Shown here: one piece after another, positions 8,797-18,126 of the stretch
Position numbering within the stretch: the first letter of the stretch is position 1
How the letters are laid out: each line of letters starts with the position of its first letter
DNA from: Spirochaetota bacterium
GTDB taxonomy: Bacteria > Spirochaetota > Spirochaetia > Treponematales > Rectinemataceae
Assembly (NCBI GenBank): GCA_029265615.1
Contig: JAJUIB010000001.1
Coordinates: 186,001-250,000 of the forward strand
DNA: 64,000 nucleotides
Direction of reading: 5' to 3'
Notes under the pieces: generated by a model
Seen by the model: the letters and a program-made list of their open reading frames with translations, nothing else
Databases searched by the model: none
What the model was told of the DNA's origin: nothing
Translations under genes and position numbers: made by a program

Positions 8797-11243
8797 GCGT
8801 GTTCGGGGTCCTCGCGGGGACCGCGCAAATCGAGCTCCCCCTCGTGTATGTGCGGGACTCGGTCGTCTTTCCCAAGTCCGTCGTCCCGATAGCCGCCTCC
8901 ACAAAACTTGCCGTCGCCGGCGTCGAGGAGGCTATCCGCGGCGAAAAGCGCGTGGCCGTCTCGCTCCTTAAACCGCAGGGCGAGGAGAAAAAGGCGGAGA
9001 TCGAGGTCGAGGAGGTCGGATGCGTCGCACGCATCGTGCAGCATCTCAGACTCCCCGACGGATCGCTCAGGCTCCTCGTCGAGGGCGAACGACGAGTCCG
9101 CATCAAAAGGACAGCCTTTCGGAAAGACCATCTTGCGGCCTTCGTCGAGCCGCTTCCCACCGATGGCGCGGAGCCGAACCCCGACAGCCCCGAGGCAAAG
9201 GCCGAGCTCGATGCCGCAATGCGCCTCGTGCGCCGTTCCTTCGCGCAGTACGCCGAACTTGCGAAAAAACTCCCGCCTGAGTCCCTCGCCGCCGCAGAAA
9301 AAGCGCCGGGGCCCCATGAGCTCTGCGACATTGTGGCGGCCGTCCTTCCCCTCAAGGCCGAACGGAAGCAGACCCTCCTTGCGCCCGAAGCCGCGCTCGA
9401 GCGGCTCGAGGCCGTCGAAACCGCGCTCGAAAGCGAAATGGAGCTTCTCACCCTGCAACGCAAGATCAGCGCCAAGGTGAAAAACCGCATCGACCGCAAT
9501 CAGAAGGAGTACTTTCTCCAGGAACAGCTTAAAGAGATCAACAAGGAACTCGGAAGGGGCGACGAGGAGCCCGAAAGCAAGGAGCTTGAGCGGACGCTCC
9601 TTGCCAAGAATCCGCCTGAGGAAGTGCTTGAAAAGGCGCGCCGCGAGTTGAATCGTTTAGCAAAACTCCAACCCTTCTCTCCAGAGGCGGGCGTTTTGCG
9701 CGTCTATTGCGAGTGGCTTGCCGATCTTCCCTGGTCCACGCGGAGCCTCGATAACAAGGATATTGCCCGTGCGCGGCGCATCCTGGACGAGGACCACTAC
9801 GGCATGGAAAAACCCAAAGAGCGCATTCTTGAGTTCATCGCCGTGCGGCAACTCTCCGAACGGGCACGAGGCCCAATCCTCTGCCTGGTTGGGCCTCCCG
9901 GCACCGGCAAGACAAGCCTGGGACGGTCCATCGCACGAGCCCTGGACCGCGATTTTGTCCGTGTGAGTCTTGGAGGGGTGCGCGACGAGGCGGAAATACG
10001 CGGCCACCGGAAGACCTATGTTGGCGCCCTGCCCGGAAAAATCATTCAATCGATGAAGAAAGCCGGCACGACAAATCCCGTTTTTTTGCTCGACGAAATC
10101 GACAAAATGTCCTCCGACTTTCGGGGCGACCCTGCGAGCGCCCTCCTCGAGGTGCTTGATCCCGAACAAAATTCGAGTTTTGTCGACCACTATCTCGAGG
10201 TCCCCTTCGATCTCTCGAACGTGATGTTCATAACGACGGCCAACTCGCTACACGGGATCCCCCACCCCCTCCTTGATCGAATGGAGGTCATCGAGATACC
10301 CGGCTATAGCGAATACGAAAAACTCGAGATCGCGAAGAAGTTTATCATTCCGCGTCAACTTGAGGAAAATGGCCTTGCCAAGGCCACCGTGCGCTTCCGC
10401 GATGCGGCAATCCTCGAGATCGTACGGCATTATACGATGGAATCAGGGGTGCGAAATCTCGAGCGCGAGGTCGCTCGCGTCGTACGCAAGCTCGCCCAGG
10501 AAGCGGTCGAAAAAGGCTACGCCGCTGAACCGGAACGCCTTTGTGAGTGGTCGGTTCTGGTCACTGAAAAACGGGCCGCCGCCCTCCTCGGCAAGCGGAG
10601 GCGCGAAGACGAGGTGCTTATAGGCGATGCGAAACCCGGCGTCGCCTACGGCCTTGCGTGGACCGAAGCGGGGGGATCGCTCCTTCCCGTTGAATCCGCA
10701 GTCTTTGAGGGGGGCGAGGGCCTCATCCTTACCGGAAATCTGGGCGAGGTGATGAAGGAGAGTGCACGGGCTGCGCTGACCTTTATCCGCTCCCGTGCTG
10801 CTGATTTTGGCCTTTCAGAAGCCGACTTTCGCAACAAGGCCGTCCATGTGCATGTGCCGGAAGGCGCCATCCCAAAGGACGGCCCCTCTGCAGGTGTCAC
10901 CCTCGTCGCCAGCCTTGTCTCCGCCTTCACCGGCGTGGCTCTTCTCCCCGGCCGCGCAATGACTGGCGAGATCACGCTCACGGGGCGCGTTCTTCCTGTC
11001 GGCGGCGTCAAGGAAAAAATACTCGCCGCACACCGCAACAAAATCACGACGGTGCTTCTTCCGAAGCGCAACGAACGCGATCTTGACGAACTTCCGAAGG
11101 AGGTGCGTGATGCGCTTTCCTTCATCTTTGCCGAAACCGCGGCTGATGTCGTGGGCTCGCTTTTTCCTGTAAACGCCTTCAAAGCTACGCGCAATCCCGG
11201 CAGGCCGGCGTCGAAGTCCAAACGCCGTGCCGCTGGCCATTGA
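8793..11243 (+). CDS. lon: ATP-dependent protease La (LonA)
   Basis: 816-aa soluble LonA. The N-terminal substrate domain fills residues 1-200 ([19 protein letters not shown]), followed by a coiled-coil linker ([18 protein letters not shown]). The AAA+ domain has Walker [12 protein letters not shown] and Walker [11 protein letters not shown]. The C-terminal peptidase has the Ser of [10 protein letters not shown] and the Lys of [12 protein letters not shown]. Starting at the ATGA overlap with clpX, it is the last gene of the proteostasis operon. The thiamine promoter overlaps its stop codon. Confidence 0.96.
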   Translation: MSVFGVLAGTAQIELPLVYVRDSVVFPKSVVPIAASTKLAVAGVEEAIRGEKRVAVSLLKPQGEEKKAEIEVEEVGCVARIVQHLRLPDGSLRLLVEGERRVRIKRTAFRKDHLAAFVEPLPTDGAEPNPDSPEAKAELDAAMRLVRRSFAQYAELAKKLPPESLAAAEKAPGPHELCDIVAAVLPLKAERKQTLLAPEAALERLEAVETALESEMELLTLQRKISAKVKNRIDRNQKEYFLQEQLKEINKELGRGDEEPESKELERTLLAKNPPEEVLEKARRELNRLAKLQPFSPEAGVLRVYCEWLADLPWSTRSLDNKDIARARRILDEDHYGMEKPKERILEFIAVRQLSERARGPILCLVGPPGTGKTSLGRSIARALDRDFVRVSLGGVRDEAEIRGHRKTYVGALPGKIIQSMKKAGTTNPVFLLDEIDKMSSDFRGDPASALLEVLDPEQNSSFVDHYLEVPFDLSNVMFITTANSLHGIPHPLLDRMEVIEIPGYSEYEKLEIAKKFIIPRQLEENGLAKATVRFRDAAILEIVRHYTMESGVRNLEREVARVVRKLAQEAVEKGYAAEPERLCEWSVLVTEKRAAALLGKRRREDEVLIGDAKPGVAYGLAWTEAGGSLLPVESAVFEGGEGLILTGNLGEVMKESARAALTFIRSRAADFGLSEADFRNKAVHVHVPEGAIPKDGPSAGVTLVASLVSAFTGVALLPGRAMTGEITLTGRVLPVGGVKEKILAAHRNKITTVLLPKRNERDLDELPKEVRDALSFIFAETAADVVGSLFPVNAFKATRNPGRPASKSKRRAAGH

Positions 11244-11269
11244 CCTTCTCCGCCACAGAGGCCTATAGT
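11240..11269 (+). promoter_or_regulatory. Promoter of the thiBPQ operon
   Basis: TTGACC (11240-11245), 18 nt, TATAGT (11264-11269). It overlaps the lon stop. The predicted start near 11276 is just at the 5' edge of the TPP aptamer. Confidence 0.65.
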
Positions 11270-11275
11270 ACATCG

Positions 11276-11368
11276 CGAACCGGGGTGGCGCCCCTTCCCG
11301 TCGGGAAAGTGCGGCGTCTGAGATCATACCCGATGAACCTGATCCGGATAATGCCGGCGGAGGGAGTC
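11276..11368 (+). ncRNA. TPP riboswitch (THI element)
   Basis: The conserved thiamine pyrophosphate aptamer segments appear in order: GGGGTG (11282), CTGAGA (11318), ATACCC, GAACCTGATC (11335), GGATAATG and CGGCGGAGGGA (11356-11365). A small extra hairpin (TTCCCGTCGGGAA) sits in the variable P3 region. The ATG of thiB follows at 11369, so GGAGGG in the aptamer's conserved 3' strand also serves as the thiB Shine-Dalgarno sequence. There is no room for a separate expression platform or terminator. High TPP should therefore block translation of the thiamine importer. Confidence 0.93.
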
Positions 11369-12382
11369 ATGCGCAGATTCGCGCGCAGATTCGCGCACAC
11401 ACTCATCATCGTTCCTTTCATTGTCGCGACGCTCGCCTGCTCAAAGCCCGAAGAGCCCGAGCTTGTCGTGTACACCTATGATTCTTTTGTCTCCGAGTGG
11501 GGAGCCGCGCCGAAGATCGCGCCCCTTTTCGAGAAAGCCACTGGCATCAAGGTGCATTTTGTGCAAAAGGGTGACGGCGGGCAGCTCCTTGCTGCAGCTT
11601 TGCTCGAAAAAGACAAGCCGCAGGCGGACGTCATCCTCGGGCTCGACAACCATCTTGCCCCTAAGGCGCTTGGCGTCAATCTCTTCGAAGCCTATGCGGC
11701 GAAGGCGCTTGCGGACATCCCCGTCGACCTTCAGATCGACCCCGAACATCGCCTTGTCCCCTACGACTATGGTCATTTTGCGATCATTTGGGATTCAGAG
11801 AAGCTCGCACAGCCGCCCCTGAGCCTCGAGGATCTTACTAAGCCCGAGTTTGCGAAAAAGCTCATTCTCATGGATCCCCGCACCTCCACGCCTGGTCTCG
11901 GCTTCCTGGCCTGGACCAAGGCGGTCTACGGACAGGCATGGAAAGACTACTGGGCGCGGCTTAAGCCCAATGTGCTTGCGATGACGCCGGGCTGGGATAC
12001 AGGCTATGGGCTTTTCACCGCGGGCGAGGCGCCGCTTGTCCTCTCTTATGCCACAAGTCCCGCCTACCACAAGGAATACGACAAGACCGAGCGCTATCGC
12101 GCGCTGCCCTTCGCCGAGGGCCATGTGCGTCAGATTGAATGCGCAGGCATCGTCAAGGGCGCAAAGCACAGGAAGAATGCCGAAAGGTTTATCGAATTCC
12201 TCCTGTCTCCAGAATGCCAGGCCGAGCTTCCGCTCACGCAGTGGATGCTGCCCGCGAATCCCCGGACCGAGCTCCCCGCGAGCTTCTCACTTGCGCTCAA
12301 GCCCGAAAAGACACTTTCAAGCGCTGAAAACTCGCTTACGGACGACGCGGTCACCGCCGCGGCCATCCTGGCGGCGCAGTGA
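11369..12382 (+). CDS. thiB: Thiamine ABC transporter, substrate-binding lipoprotein
   Basis: 337 aa. A short basic N-terminus with a small repeat (RRFARRFA), a hydrophobic segment and the lipobox TLAC make it a lipid-anchored binding protein instead of a free periplasmic one. The mature part begins near ELVVYTYDSF, the ThiB/iron-type extracellular-solute-binding fold, with GLDNHLAP and DYGHFAIIWDSE as family motifs. The start is the ATG at 11369; an in-frame extension upstream would read through the riboswitch and is rejected. It overlaps thiP by 4 bp and is controlled by the preceding TPP riboswitch. Confidence 0.92.
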   Translation: MRRFARRFAHTLIIVPFIVATLACSKPEEPELVVYTYDSFVSEWGAAPKIAPLFEKATGIKVHFVQKGDGGQLLAAALLEKDKPQADVILGLDNHLAPKALGVNLFEAYAAKALADIPVDLQIDPEHRLVPYDYGHFAIIWDSEKLAQPPLSLEDLTKPEFAKKLILMDPRTSTPGLGFLAWTKAVYGQAWKDYWARLKPNVLAMTPGWDTGYGLFTAGEAPLVLSYATSPAYHKEYDKTERYRALPFAEGHVRQIECAGIVKGAKHRKNAERFIEFLLSPECQAELPLTQWMLPANPRTELPASFSLALKPEKTLSSAENSLTDDAVTAAAILAAQ

Positions 12383-14109
12383 GCCTCTTCGCCAAGGCGG
12401 GACGAGCGCCTGGCAGACAGCCCCGTCTCGCGTCGACCGCCGGAGTCTCAGCGGCGGAAGACCGCGGTGCGCGGGGCATGCGCCCATCCCTGGCGGGTAA
12501 GCTCGCTCTTTTTGTGCTCGCGGCCATGGCCGCGGCACCGCTAGGAGGCGCACTTATCCGCGCTGCGGGCGACGAGGGGGCCGCGGGACTTGCGCGGGCG
12601 CTTGGGAGATCGATTGCACATCCCACAACGCTACGTGCCCTTGCCTTTGGCCTCAAGGAGGCCGCGGCAAGCGCCCTCCTTGCCTTGCTCTTCGGAATCC
12701 CAGGCGCCTACCTCACTGCCCGCTACGAGTTCCCCGGACGGCGACTCCTCAAGGCGCTCGCCGCAGTTCCATTCTGTGTTCCGCCCATTCTCGTCGTCCT
12801 GGCCTTTGTGCTCTACTTCGGACGGAACGGTTACCTGAACCGTACGTTTATGACGCTTTTCGGCCTTTCAGAACCGCCCCTTCGCTTTCTCTATTCCTTT
12901 TGGGGGCTTGTCCTTGTCCACGGTTTTTACAACTTTCCTATCGTCCTTGCAGGGGTTGGCGAGGTGCTAGGAAGACTTCCGCGCGATCGCGCAGAGGCCG
13001 CGCGGACGCTTGGCGCGGGAAGGTTTCGCGCAGCGATGACCGGCCTGGTGCCGAGTCTCGCGCCGGCGATTGTCCAGTCCATGGTGCTTGTCTTTCTGTT
13101 TTCTTTTTTCAGCTTTGTCGTCGTTCTCGTTTTTGGCCCCCTCGGGGGGAGTACGCTCGAGGTTGAGGTCTACCGCGCGGCGCGCATGCTCGCCGACGAG
13201 CGGCAGGCGGCGGCGCTCGCCCTTATCGAAACGACGGCAGCCCTCTTCATCGTGCTTGTCCTTAGCGCCGCGGAACGGCGCAGTCTTGCGGCGGCTAGAA
13301 AGGGCGGTTCGGCCCTCCCCCGCCTGCCTCCGCGCGGCGGCGCTCTTATCGCCCTCATTGCCTACGGACTCTTCCTGCTCGTCTTTTTCGTTGGCCCTCT
13401 CGCGGCGCTCATCGCCGAGGCGTTTTCCGTCCGGCGTGGTATGGGCGGCAGTGCTGAGCTCGGCTTGGGAAATTTCGCCCGCCTCGTGGGAACGCTCCGG
13501 AGCCCGGGTCCGCTTATTCGGGCAATCCGCGACAGCCTCGCAAGCGCGCTCCCTGCGGCGCTACTCGCCACTGCTCTGGGCGGCGCCGTGGCGCTCCTCC
13601 TCCGCACACAGCGTTCGGCCCTTGCCGAGGCAGTATTGAGCCTGCCGCTTGCGGTATCGGGGGTAGTGCTCGCCCTCGGCTGGAGTTTTCTCGTTCCCTC
13701 GGCCGTCTTCCTCCGGATCGGACGCGGTCTTGTTATCCTCGTGGAAGCTCTGGCCGCCCTCCCCTTTGTCGAGCGCTCGGTCGCGGCGGCGCTTGCATCA
13801 GTTGACCGCTCCCCCAGTCTCGCGGCGCGTAGCCTTGGCGCAAGCCGCCTCCGCGCCGCGCTCGATGTCGACCTTGCCTCTGTCGCTCCCGCCTTGGGCT
13901 CCGCCGCCGCTTTTGCATTCTCCATGGCATCAGGTGACGCATCCACGCCGCTTCTCGTCGCCGCACCCGGATTTGAGCCGCTCCCCTTGCTCATTTTCCG
14001 TCTTGTGAGCGCCTATCGCTTTCCCGAAGCCTGCGCCGCCGGCTTAATTCTCGCCCTTATTGCGGGGCTTGTGTTCTTTCTCAAAGACCGGGAGGCACTG
14101 TGTGCTTAG
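12379..14109 (+). CDS. thiP: Thiamine ABC transporter, permease
   Basis: 576-aa inner-membrane protein with about twelve hydrophobic segments arranged as two homologous six-helix halves, as in ThiP and FbpB permeases. Each half has a cytoplasmic EAA loop (EAARTLGAGRFRAAM near residue 210, AARSLGASRLRAAL near 485) that contacts ThiQ. A GTG start overlaps the thiB stop. The first 35 residues (up to GMRPSLAGK) look extraneous, and the internal ATG at 12478 is a possible alternative start. Riboswitch context supports thiamine or TPP as substrate. Confidence 0.88.
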   Translation: MSLFAKAGRAPGRQPRLASTAGVSAAEDRGARGMRPSLAGKLALFVLAAMAAAPLGGALIRAAGDEGAAGLARALGRSIAHPTTLRALAFGLKEAAASALLALLFGIPGAYLTARYEFPGRRLLKALAAVPFCVPPILVVLAFVLYFGRNGYLNRTFMTLFGLSEPPLRFLYSFWGLVLVHGFYNFPIVLAGVGEVLGRLPRDRAEAARTLGAGRFRAAMTGLVPSLAPAIVQSMVLVFLFSFFSFVVVLVFGPLGGSTLEVEVYRAARMLADERQAAALALIETTAALFIVLVLSAAERRSLAAARKGGSALPRLPPRGGALIALIAYGLFLLVFFVGPLAALIAEAFSVRRGMGGSAELGLGNFARLVGTLRSPGPLIRAIRDSLASALPAALLATALGGAVALLLRTQRSALAEAVLSLPLAVSGVVLALGWSFLVPSAVFLRIGRGLVILVEALAALPFVERSVAAALASVDRSPSLAARSLGASRLRAALDVDLASVAPALGSAAAFAFSMASGDASTPLLVAAPGFEPLPLLIFRLVSAYRFPEACAAGLILALIAGLVFFLKDREALCA

Positions 14110-15181
14110 CATCAAAGGGCTCCGTTTCACACGAGCGAATTTTCGGCTCGAACTCGCACTAGAGCTTCCGCGCGGCGCGTACGGCGTCATCCTCGGTCCC
14201 TCCGGCTGCGGCAAATCCACCGCGCTCAGGCTGATCGCCGGCCTCTTGCGTGCCGAAGCGGGGAGCATCGAGCTCGCAGGTCGTAGGATAGAAGCCCTAC
14301 CGCCCGAACGCCGCCGGGTCGGAATGGTGTTCCAGGATTATGCGCTCTTCCCCCATCTCAGCGTCCGCCGCAACATCGAGTATGGCCCGAAGCTCTCAGG
14401 CGAAGCGGGGCCCGCGCGGCGCCGTCATGTCGAGGAGCTTGCCCACGCATTCCGGATCGACGCGCTTCTCGAACGCCGCCCAACGGAACTCTCAGGCGGC
14501 GAACAGCAACGCGTCGCGCTTGCCCGAAGTCTCGCCGCCCGTCCCGAGGTGCTTCTCCTCGACGAACCGCTTTCATCGCTTGATGCCTCGCTCCGTCGGG
14601 AACTCCGCGCCGATCTCCGCGCCCGCGTGCTCGAAGCGGGACTCTCGGCCCTGCACGTCACCCACGATCTTGAGGAAGCGCTTGCCATTGCGGATAGGCT
14701 TTATGTGATGGATGGCGGTCGGATAGTCGAATCAGGCCCGCCAGAGAAGCTCTACGCCCGTCCCCTGAGCGCCTTTACCGCAGGTTTTTTGGGACGAGGG
14801 CCCCTTCTTCCCGTCAGCGCACTTCTCGATGAGCCGGACTCCGACGCAGGCATGACTCAGGCACGAAAAATCTACCGTGTCGAGACCGCCTTCGGCCCCC
14901 TCTCCGCCGAAGGCCCGCTTCCGTCCGGCTCGGGGGAGCTTTTTCTTCACTTCAGTGCCCAGGATGTGCGCGTATCCCCTGGTGAAACGCGGCCTCACAT
15001 GAACCGACTTCGCGGACGGGTCGTCGAAACGACCTTTCTTGGACGTACGCAACGTCTTGCACTTGCTCCACCAGAGGGAGGCGAGACCATCGAGCTTGAG
15101 CTCGATCCCCTCATTCATCTTACAAGGGGCGAGCTTGTTGCCCTTGACCTCCCCATTGATCGCTGTATGCTACTCCGATGA
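14102..15181 (+). CDS. thiQ: Thiamine ABC transporter, ATP-binding protein (long form)
   Basis: 359 aa with all ABC ATPase motifs: Walker A GPSGCGKST, Q-loop FQDYALFPHL, signature LSGGEQQRVALARS, Walker B VLLLDEPLSSLD, and the switch His in HVTHD. Typical ThiQ is about 230 aa; here about 120 extra C-terminal residues resemble the TOBE regulatory domain of the PotA/FbpC class. The GTG start at 14102 has GGGAGG upstream and overlaps thiP by 8 bp. Position in a TPP-riboswitch operon makes thiamine the likely substrate; by sequence alone an iron or polyamine importer ATPase would be an alternative. Confidence 0.85.
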   Translation: MLSIKGLRFTRANFRLELALELPRGAYGVILGPSGCGKSTALRLIAGLLRAEAGSIELAGRRIEALPPERRRVGMVFQDYALFPHLSVRRNIEYGPKLSGEAGPARRRHVEELAHAFRIDALLERRPTELSGGEQQRVALARSLAARPEVLLLDEPLSSLDASLRRELRADLRARVLEAGLSALHVTHDLEEALAIADRLYVMDGGRIVESGPPEKLYARPLSAFTAGFLGRGPLLPVSALLDEPDSDAGMTQARKIYRVETAFGPLSAEGPLPSGSGELFLHFSAQDVRVSPGETRPHMNRLRGRVVETTFLGRTQRLALAPPEGGETIELELDPLIHLTRGELVALDLPIDRCMLLR

Positions 15182-15200
15182 GGGGCTAAGGGGGCGCGGA

Positions 15201-15800
15201 ATGATCGAGCGCATAAAGGAGCTCGCAGGCGGCCGTATTGTGGTCGCATCCGGCGATATCACCGAGTTTGACGGGGACGCCATCGTCAACGCGGCGAATT
15301 CGAGCCTGTTAGGCGGGGGCGGCGTGGATGGCGCCAACCACCGCGCCGCGGGGCCCGAACTCCTTGCAGCATGCAAGGAACTTCGCGCGACGCGCCTTTC
15401 TGGCGGCCTTGCGCCGGGAGAGGCCGTGCTCACCCCCGGCTTTCGCCTCCGCGCACGGGCCGTGATCCACACCGTCGGCCCCGTGTGGCGGGGCGGCGAG
15501 GCGGACGAGGAGGCTACCCTCGCCCGCGCCTACCAAAGCTCCCTCGCACTCGCCGCGCGCGAAGGCTTCCACTCGCTGGCTTTTCCTGCCATCTCGACCG
15601 GGGTCTATGGCTATCCGCCCTCGCGTGCGGCACCCGTCGCTTATCGCACGGTCCTTACATTTCTTGCAGGCTCCGCCCTTCCTGAAACGGTCTGGCTCGT
15701 GTTTTTCCGCGCGCAGGACGCAGGGGTCTTCCTCGAAGCACTAGGCTCTGTGCTTAATCCTCCGCCTCACGGCCGGGCACTTCGATCGCATACTCCTTGA
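15201..15800 (+). CDS. Macro domain protein (ADP-ribose or O-acetyl-ADP-ribose hydrolase family)
   Basis: 199 aa, a single macro domain. GDITEFDGDAIVNAANSS is the conserved ADP-ribose-binding start, followed by the glycine loop GGGGVDGANHRAAG and the second loop SFPAISTGVYGYP-like segment (FPAISTGVYGYP). Proteins of this type bind or hydrolyse ADP-ribose esters. The start is the ATG at 15201 with AAGGGGG upstream. It lies 19 nt after thiQ and may be co-transcribed. The last 47 bp overlap the 3' end of the convergent regulator gene. Confidence 0.88.
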   Translation: MIERIKELAGGRIVVASGDITEFDGDAIVNAANSSLLGGGGVDGANHRAAGPELLAACKELRATRLSGGLAPGEAVLTPGFRLRARAVIHTVGPVWRGGEADEEATLARAYQSSLALAAREGFHSLAFPAISTGVYGYPPSRAAPVAYRTVLTFLAGSALPETVWLVFFRAQDAGVFLEALGSVLNPPPHGRALRSHTP

Positions 15801-17172
15801 TTTTATTAAGAAGGGTGCGCCGCGTTATGCCAAGCTCCTCTGCGGTCTTTTCGCGGCGATAGCGGTTGCGTCGCAGTGCGGCAACAATAGCCTCCTTTTC
15901 AATTTCGGCGAGCGTCCGCGGCTGGGAAAAGCACTCGGCATCGGCAGGGGCCGCGGTAGCCGCGGCTCCAGAGTGGAAAGAAGCGCCCAGGGAGCTCCCC
16001 TTTGCGGCGGCGGGCATGAGCCCCGCGCCACCGAGCTGAAGGTCGCGCGCCTCGATCCGCGGCCCCTCCGCAAGGATAAGCGCGCGCTCGATGGCGTTTT
16101 CAAGCTCGCGGACGTTACCCGGAAAGGGATAGGCATCGAGAAGCGCAAGCGCCTCGGCGCTCATTCCCTCGACCTTGCGCCCGAGTTCTGCGGAAAGCTT
16201 GCCGAGAAAGTAGCCTGCGAGGAGCGCGATGTCGCCAGAGCGTTCTCGAAGGGGCGGAAGCCTGATTCTAATGACATTGAGCCTGTAATAGAGGTCCTCG
16301 CGGAAGCGACCTACGCGGACTTCGGCCTCGAGGTCGCGATTGGTCGCCGCCACAAGGCGGGCGTCGACTGGGATGGGCTTTGAAGCGCCAAGTCGCATGA
16401 TCTTCTTTTCCTGGATGGCGCGAAGCAGTTTGACCTGGAGGTGGAGGGGTAGCTCGCCGATTTCATCGAGAAAGATCGTGCCGCCTTGTGCGGTCTCAAA
16501 AAGGCCGGCTCGCCGCTGCTCCGCGCCGGTAAAGGCTCCCTTTTCATGACCGAAGAGTTCGCTTTCAAGAAGGTTCTCAGGTACGGCGCCGACATTGATC
16601 GGGACAAAGGGCCCTTCTCTTCCGGAGCGCTCGTGGATGAGGCGGGCGGCGACCTCCTTGCCCGTGCCGCTTTCGCCGGTAAGGAGAACATTCGCACCCG
16701 TCGGCGCAGAGCGCTCAATAAGGTTGAGCACGTCGCGCATCGCGGAACTTTCGCCGATAAGGCGGGCGCCCTCCTCATAGCTGCGGGAACCCGCGGAGAG
16801 CCTGCGTGCAAAGCGGCGCTCCGCAACCGCCTTGTTGAGACGGATGACGAGCTCCTCGGGATCAAAAGGCTTCACAAGATAGTCATAGGCGCCAAGCCGC
16901 ATCGCCGCGACGGCGTCGCGAACCTCGCCGTGCGCCGAAATAACCACGACAGGAACCTGGGGCCCCTCGTCACGGATCCACGATAAAAGTCCAAGTCCAT
17001 CGAGACGCGGCATCCGCAAATCCGTGACGAGCGCATCAAACGCCTCTTCGCCGAGCGCCGCCTTGGCCTCAAGACCGTCGGCGGCCGCCTTTCCTTCGAT
17101 GCCTTCAAGCGCAAGATAATGGATGAGCGACTCCGTCATGCGCTTTTCATCGTCGACAATGAGCACCCGCAC
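15754..17172 (-). CDS. Sigma-54-dependent response regulator (NtrC family)
   Basis: 472 aa. The receiver domain (1-120) has acidic DDE at 7-9, phospho-acceptor Asp51 (TDLRMP) and Lys in YLVKPFDPEE. The AAA+ sigma-54 activator domain (about 140-370) has Walker A TGESGTGKE, the sigma-54 loop GAFTGA and Walker B TIFLDEIGEL. The Fis-type helix-turn-helix at the end includes AEELGITRRTLLNKI. The start is GTG at 17172 with AGGAG 8 nt upstream; the in-frame extension to 17505 is unsupported. No histidine kinase is adjacent, so it is an orphan in this window and its regulon is unknown. Confidence 0.92.
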   Translation of the reverse strand: MRVLIVDDEKRMTESLIHYLALEGIEGKAAADGLEAKAALGEEAFDALVTDLRMPRLDGLGLLSWIRDEGPQVPVVVISAHGEVRDAVAAMRLGAYDYLVKPFDPEELVIRLNKAVAERRFARRLSAGSRSYEEGARLIGESSAMRDVLNLIERSAPTGANVLLTGESGTGKEVAARLIHERSGREGPFVPINVGAVPENLLESELFGHEKGAFTGAEQRRAGLFETAQGGTIFLDEIGELPLHLQVKLLRAIQEKKIMRLGASKPIPVDARLVAATNRDLEAEVRVGRFREDLYYRLNVIRIRLPPLRERSGDIALLAGYFLGKLSAELGRKVEGMSAEALALLDAYPFPGNVRELENAIERALILAEGPRIEARDLQLGGAGLMPAAAKGSSLGASFHSGAAATAAPADAECFSQPRTLAEIEKEAIVAALRRNRYRREKTAEELGITRRTLLNKIKEYAIEVPGREAED

Positions 17173-17203
17173 CGCATCCGCTCCTTCGAGCCTCCATGGC
17201 GCC

Positions 17204-17231
17204 TTGCACAGAGGGCCGCCTCGGCTATACT
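17204..17231 (+). promoter_or_regulatory. Promoter of amrB-amrA, leaderless type
   Basis: TTGCAC (17204-17209), 16 nt, TATACT (17226-17231). Only seven bases (TACGACT region) separate the -10 from the amrB ATG at 17239 and no Shine-Dalgarno sequence is present. Confidence 0.55.
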
Positions 17232-17238
17232 TACGACT

Positions 17239-18126
17239 ATGATCGAGAGTAGCGAAAAGCGGAAGCTCCGGGAAGCGACCGTCGCGGGAATTTTCTACCC
17301 GGAAGAGGCAGACGCACTTAACGCGGAGGTGGACCGTCTCCTTGCTCAGGCTGAACCGCTTTTCGCGGAGCGTCAGGTAAGGAGAGCCCGCGCGATCTTC
17401 TCCCCGCATGCGAGTCTCGGCTATTCGGGCGACCTTGCGGCGCTCGCGTGGAAGGCCGCGACAGGCGCCGCCCTGACCCAGATCGTCATTCTGTCCCCCT
17501 ATCATCGAGCAGAGACCTCGCTCGTTTACCTGCCCGAGGCCGAATACTTCGAAACCCCCCTAGGCGCGGTCCCCGTCGACCTCGGCTCGATCGAAGAACT
17601 GCTTGAGTGCGGCACGCTCTTTACGCGGACCGACATCCCGCATTTTGAAGAGCACGGCATCGAGATGCAGCTTCCCTTCATGCAAAAGCTGTTTCCTCGC
17701 GCCACCCTGGTGCCCATCCTCGTGGGAAAAACGACTAAGCCCCTCGTTCGTGCGCTTGCATCGGCGCTCGGCATTGTCTTTTCCGAGCGCGCGGAGGAAA
17801 CCCTCTTCGTCGTATCGAGTGACCTTGCGTCCTGCGGTCGCAGGGGAAGCGCGGAAACGCGCGCAGAGGCGGAAGAGCGTGCCGAGCGGATTCTCGAATG
17901 CATAGCACAGCGCGATTGGCGCGGCCTCCTTGCGGAACACGACCACGACGCGCTCTCCGCCTGCGGCGACGGCGCCATGGCCGCCTTACTCGCCTCGCCC
18001 CTTGGCGCGGAACTCGAGGGCCTTGTGCTCGGAAGACATGATTCGGCGGCATACCGGGAATCGGAGGAGGAGCGCCTTGTGTTTTATGCGGCGCTCGCCT
18101 TTGTGCCGCGGGGAGAAGGCCTGTGA
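17239..18126 (+). CDS. amrB: AmmeMemoRadiSam system protein B (MEMO1 family)
   Basis: 295-aa soluble protein of the MEMO/dioxygenase-like fold. Family blocks: ATVAGIFYP at the start, SPHASLGYSG, ILSPYHRAETS, FETPLGAVPVD, EEHGIEMQLPFMQ, FVVSSDLASCG and ALSACGDGAM. The His of PHAS, the His of PYHR and the Cys of SACG correspond to the metal ligands known for MEMO1. The usual SSD-x-x-H is here SSDLAS, so that active-site His is missing. It overlaps amrA by 4 bp. The start is the ATG at 17239; a longer frame from 17119 would run antisense into the regulator and through the promoter. Confidence 0.9.
   Translation: MIESSEKRKLREATVAGIFYPEEADALNAEVDRLLAQAEPLFAERQVRRARAIFSPHASLGYSGDLAALAWKAATGAALTQIVILSPYHRAETSLVYLPEAEYFETPLGAVPVDLGSIEELLECGTLFTRTDIPHFEEHGIEMQLPFMQKLFPRATLVPILVGKTTKPLVRALASALGIVFSERAEETLFVVSSDLASCGRRGSAETRAEAEERAERILECIAQRDWRGLLAEHDHDALSACGDGAMAALLASPLGAELEGLVLGRHDSAAYRESEEERLVFYAALAFVPRGEGL

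Noticed and set aside
8166-9458. 430-aa minus-strand reading frame across clpX and lon
   Set aside because: It is antisense to two certain genes, has no recognisable domain and arises from GC-rich codon bias at third positions.
15754-15800. Overlap of the convergent macro-domain and regulator genes as evidence of a wrong stop
   Set aside because: Both frames keep family-like or plausible tails; a 47-bp convergent overlap is acceptable and no frameshift is needed.
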